From: an uncultured Oscillospiraceae bacterium
GTDB lineage: Bacteria > Bacillota > Clostridia > Oscillospirales > Ruminococcaceae
Length of the DNA stretch: 16,365 bases
Assembly: GCA_934466455.1 (NCBI GenBank)
Contig: CAKSLF010000027.1
Span: forward strand, 1 to 16,365
Direction: 5' to 3'
Made by a program: the position numbers and the translations under genes. This document shows positions 14,082 through 16,365 of the stretch, one piece after another. Every line of letters starts with the position of its first letter. Within the stretch, counting starts at the first letter, position 1. Under the pieces are notes generated by a model. It did no database searches, was not told the DNA's origin, and worked only from the letters and a program-made list of their open reading frames with translations.

Positions 14082-14417
14082 TCAAAGCATCTCAAGCTCC
14101 TCGGCAACCCTGCGGCAAAGCTGGTTTCGATAACGGTAAAACTTCGTGCGCCCGCATCGGCAATCGCCCATATATTCGTAGGGAATATGCCGCTCAAGGG
14201 ATTCAAGCACCTTTTTGCGCAGGCGAAAACGCTCGTTATCATCGGGAATATCGCCGCCGATGGACTCCGCAGCCGCCTCAATCGCCCGCTGTGCCCTAAG
14301 GTCAAATTCCGGTGCCCTTGAAAGCCGCAGCCGGCGGCGGCGTTCCTGCTGCCCCTGCAAAATCGCCCTTGTAAGCTGCGCAATGTCCGGCGGCAAAGCC
14401 GGATTTTTGTTTGTCAT
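14082..14417 (-). CDS. Phage-cluster protein, possibly DNA-binding (HTH-like)
   Basis: A 111-aa basic protein, 69 bp downstream of the terminase gene. It has an Arg-rich helix (QQERRRRLRLSR, about 23-34), then a helix-rich C-terminal part IPYEYMGDCRCGRTKFYRYR. The latter resembles the end of small helix-turn-helix proteins found beside terminase genes in Firmicute phages, where CGRTKFYRYR would be the recognition helix. That assignment is inference; the three cysteines could instead bind metal. The ribosome binding site AGGAGG is 13 nt upstream of the ATG, rather far, with a nearer AAAGGG too close. The frame is intact. Confidence 0.65.
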   Translation of the reverse strand: MTNKNPALPPDIAQLTRAILQGQQERRRRLRLSRAPEFDLRAQRAIEAAAESIGGDIPDDNERFRLRKKVLESLERHIPYEYMGDCRCGRTKFYRYRNQLCRRVAEELEML

Positions 14418-14486
14418 AGCCCTTTTGTCACCTCCTTTTTTTGCTTTCGCTTTGCGAAAGCCTTCAAAGCTAAAATAAGAAAATTT

Positions 14487-15809
14487 TCACATCGTTCCGC
14501 CGAAGCTAAGCAGCTCCCTTGTCTGGTCGTCAAAGCTGTCGGCTTGCTCAACCGCCGCCGGAACGGGTCTTCCCGCAACAAAATATCGTATCGCATCCGG
14601 GGCGTGGGTTATCTCGTGCGGCTCGGTGGAAGCGTCGCTTGGGTTCGTTTTGTCCGCAACGAGGGCAGGCAGGCTGCGAATAAGGTTTCGGCAGCAGGAA
14701 AAAACCTTGAGCATGGGCTCCTTTCCGCCAAAAACCGTGCTCACCGGGCGCAGCCATTCGTGCAGGTCAAACCAACCGGCAACCCGGCTGTTTTCCGCCT
14801 TTGTCAGCAAAATTCCGTGATCGAAGAAAATTTCCGCAACGCTGCGGCCGCTGTCCTGCCTTCTGTTCCACATATCCGGCGGGGCTATAAATGAGAAAAT
14901 TTTCTCATTTGTCATAGAACGGATAAGCTCCGCCGCCGCACCTACAACAAGGTTGCTTTGGTAAACCTCACGGTAAACAAAAGCCCTTCCCTCGCCGTCA
15001 ACGGCTATCCAATAGCCCGCAAGCATATCCAAACCATAGTCCATGGCGAAGTATTTTCGCCAATTTTCCGGTATGGGAAAGGGTGCGCAAACATGGGTTT
15101 CCTCCCTCCATTCGGTAAAAAACTGCCCCTCAAAAATGTTCCAATCGCCGTAAAGCAGGGCTTTTTGCTCCCTTTTCGGAAGATTTTTAAGACGCCGAAC
15201 ATAGTCCGGATCGGCGGAAAGCAAAAATTTGTTGTCCTGAACAACCGCCGGAATAAACCTCCGGCTTCCGCCCTTTGTAAGAAAAATTTCACCCGGCGGC
15301 GCAGGGTCGATAAATCTTGCCTTAACCCAGTTGTGACCGATCCCGCCCGGATTTGTCGAGGACTTCATGCTTTTCGGAAATGGGTTTGCGCCCCTTAATC
15401 TCGACATTAAATAGAGATACATCTGCTCCGTAAAATGGGTCAGCTCGTCAAAGCGGATCACATCGTATTCTGCGCTTTGATAGCGGTAAACATCGTTTTC
15501 GCTGTCGCAATAACCAAAGTCCAAAAGCGACCCATTAGAAAATTTTCCTATGTGCTTTGCGGCATTGTAGTTATAAATTTCCCTCGGGAACAGCTCAAGC
15601 GAGCTTCGAACAAGGCTTTTTTCAAGCTCCGGATAGGTACGCCGCAAAATAAGCTGCTTGCTCTTCGGAAAGCGCAGGGCGTAGCCCATTGCGTCAATAA
15701 GCTGACCGTAGCTTTTTCCGCCGCCGGCGGCTCCGCCGAAAAGAATTTCGTCTGCGCCGCCCTTTATAAAATCCCCCTGCTTCGGCGTAACGCCGAAATC
15801 AAATTCCAT
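14487..15809 (-). CDS. terL: Phage terminase large subunit
   Basis: A 440-aa protein that packages DNA into the head: an ATPase motor fused to a nuclease. ATPase motifs: Walker A GGAAGGGKS (25-33), Walker B VIRFDE (117-122) and the coupling motif SSTNPGG (150-156). The nuclease half has candidate metal-binding aspartates in AMDYG (D257), PPDMW (D312) and HAPDAIRY (D405). Length and motif order are complete. The start at 15809 was preferred because the family N-terminus (TPKQ, then ADEILFGGAAGGGKS) begins there; the in-frame ATG at 15830 has no ribosome binding site, and the longest frame starts at 15872. The site for 15809 (AAAGGG) is rather distant, about 12 nt. No small-terminase gene is visible in the 556 bp upstream. 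Confidence 0.92.
   Translation of the reverse strand: MEFDFGVTPKQGDFIKGGADEILFGGAAGGGKSYGQLIDAMGYALRFPKSKQLILRRTYPELEKSLVRSSLELFPREIYNYNAAKHIGKFSNGSLLDFGYCDSENDVYRYQSAEYDVIRFDELTHFTEQMYLYLMSRLRGANPFPKSMKSSTNPGGIGHNWVKARFIDPAPPGEIFLTKGGSRRFIPAVVQDNKFLLSADPDYVRRLKNLPKREQKALLYGDWNIFEGQFFTEWREETHVCAPFPIPENWRKYFAMDYGLDMLAGYWIAVDGEGRAFVYREVYQSNLVVGAAAELIRSMTNEKIFSFIAPPDMWNRRQDSGRSVAEIFFDHGILLTKAENSRVAGWFDLHEWLRPVSTVFGGKEPMLKVFSCCRNLIRSLPALVADKTNPSDASTEPHEITHAPDAIRYFVAGRPVPAAVEQADSFDDQTRELLSFGGTM
14889..14910. promoter_or_regulatory. 22-bp perfect palindrome within terL
   Basis: The arms AAATGAGAAAA and TTTTCTCATTT are exact complements without a loop, centred on GAAAATTTTC. It lies inside the terminase coding sequence (codons for TNEKIFSF). 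It may be a protein-binding site or coincidental. Confidence 0.35.
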
Positions 15810-15846
15810 AAAAAATCTTTTCCCTTTCATTTTAGTGTTTTGCCGA

Positions 15847-15906
15847 AAATAAGAAAATTTTCTTTTCAGCACCGAGCAATTTTTCGCTTGAGCACTCCGT
15901 GCTCAA
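15847..15906. promoter_or_regulatory. Palindromes upstream of terL
   Basis: Two inverted repeats: one centred on GAAAATTTTC (15853-15862), and TTGAGCAC / GTGCTCAA around TCC (15888-15906). They are the only regulatory-looking sites upstream of the terminase. No -10/-35 pair was found, so the head genes may be transcribed from beyond the window. Confidence 0.35.
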
Positions 15907-15988
15907 AATGCGCAAAATAAGAAAATCTTCTCGCAGAATTTTCTCCGCCGGTGCTCAGGCTCGCACCCCCGCAGTCGGCGGTGCATTT

Positions 15989-16365
15989 CTCGGCTCCCCT
16001 GTGCAAGGGGAGCCGGCACGGCGGTTAAGGATTAAAACGCCGTGACTGAGGGGTTGTATCCCCTGACCGGCGAAAGCGTTTGAGCCGAATTTCCCGGCTA
16101 CCCCGTGCAAGGTTCACACCGAGGGTTTGCGGTGTGCTTCTCGGCTCCCCTGTGCAAGGGGAGCTGGCACGGCGGTTAAGGATAAAAACGCCGTGACTGA
16201 GGGGTTGTATCCCCTGATAGGGTATAGCGTTTACGCTGAACTTCTCGGCTCCCCTGTACGGGGTTCCCGCCGAGGGTTTGCGGTGTGCTTCTCGGCTCCC
16301 CTGTGCAAGGGGAGCCGGCACGGCGGTTAAGGATTAAAACGCCGTGACTGAGGGGTTGTATCCCC
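15989..16365 (+). repeat. 151-bp tandem array of hairpin repeat cores (three copies, runs off the window)
   Basis: The core beginning CTCGGCTCCCCTGTGCAAGG occurs at 15989, 16140 and 16291, exactly 151 bp apart. Each 75-bp core holds three hairpins (central stem type a). Spacers carry GAGGGTTTGCGGTGTGCTTC before the next core; the second spacer also has CTCGGCTCCCCTGTACGGGG. The third core ends exactly at the window edge, so the array probably continues. Nothing in 15945-16365 looks coding; 15810-15944 holds the palindromes above. Confidence 0.92.

Noticed and set aside
15989..16365. CRISPR array
   Set aside because: The period is 151 bp, the repeats are 75-bp triple hairpins, spacers resemble each other, and no cas gene is present.

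Overview
The window looks like a chromosome segment of a Gram-positive, anaerobic Clostridia member, probably an uncultured Oscillospiraceae/Ruminococcaceae-type gut bacterium. The reasons are a Rex redox repressor, several lipoproteins with typical lipoboxes, strong AGGAGG ribosome binding sites, clear TTGACA/TATAAT-type promoters, and a capsid protein of a type familiar from Clostridial prophages. The species cannot be named from this sequence.

Left part, about 1-6240 (host-like genes): a tandem repeat block (about 11-530) holding terminator-like stems; a solute-binding lipoprotein on the minus strand; the Rex repressor with two promoters; an AAA/DUF4143 ATPase enclosed by two 70-bp copies of the rex 3' end and terminator; a small lipoprotein on the minus strand; and a divergent NUDIX hydrolase.

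Right part, about 6611-16365: a phage head-gene series, all on the minus strand. In transcription order it is terminase large subunit, a 111-aa Cys-containing protein, a 68-aa zinc-ribbon protein overlapping a scaffold-like protein, portal, major capsid protein with an extra C-terminal Ig-like domain, and a 149-aa coiled-coil protein ending at a terminator. Every reading frame is intact with a good ribosome binding site. No tail, lysis, integrase or small-terminase gene is visible, and the gene series ends before the host NUDIX gene. Between the head genes lie hundreds of bases of hairpin-rich repeats, which is unusual for phage DNA. A plus-strand lipoprotein gene and the C-terminal remnant of an M23 peptidase sit between scaffold and portal, bounded by a 65-bp duplication of the scaffold 3' end.

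Two signals stand out. First, a dispersed repeat family has a constant frame of hairpins but a central stem whose sequence is swapped between copies; it occurs alone, in about 315-bp composite elements, and as a 151-bp tandem array at the right edge. Second, in two separate places a cargo segment is bracketed by 65-70 bp direct repeats that duplicate the 3' end of the neighbouring gene. No tRNA, rRNA, CRISPR array or transposase gene was seen.
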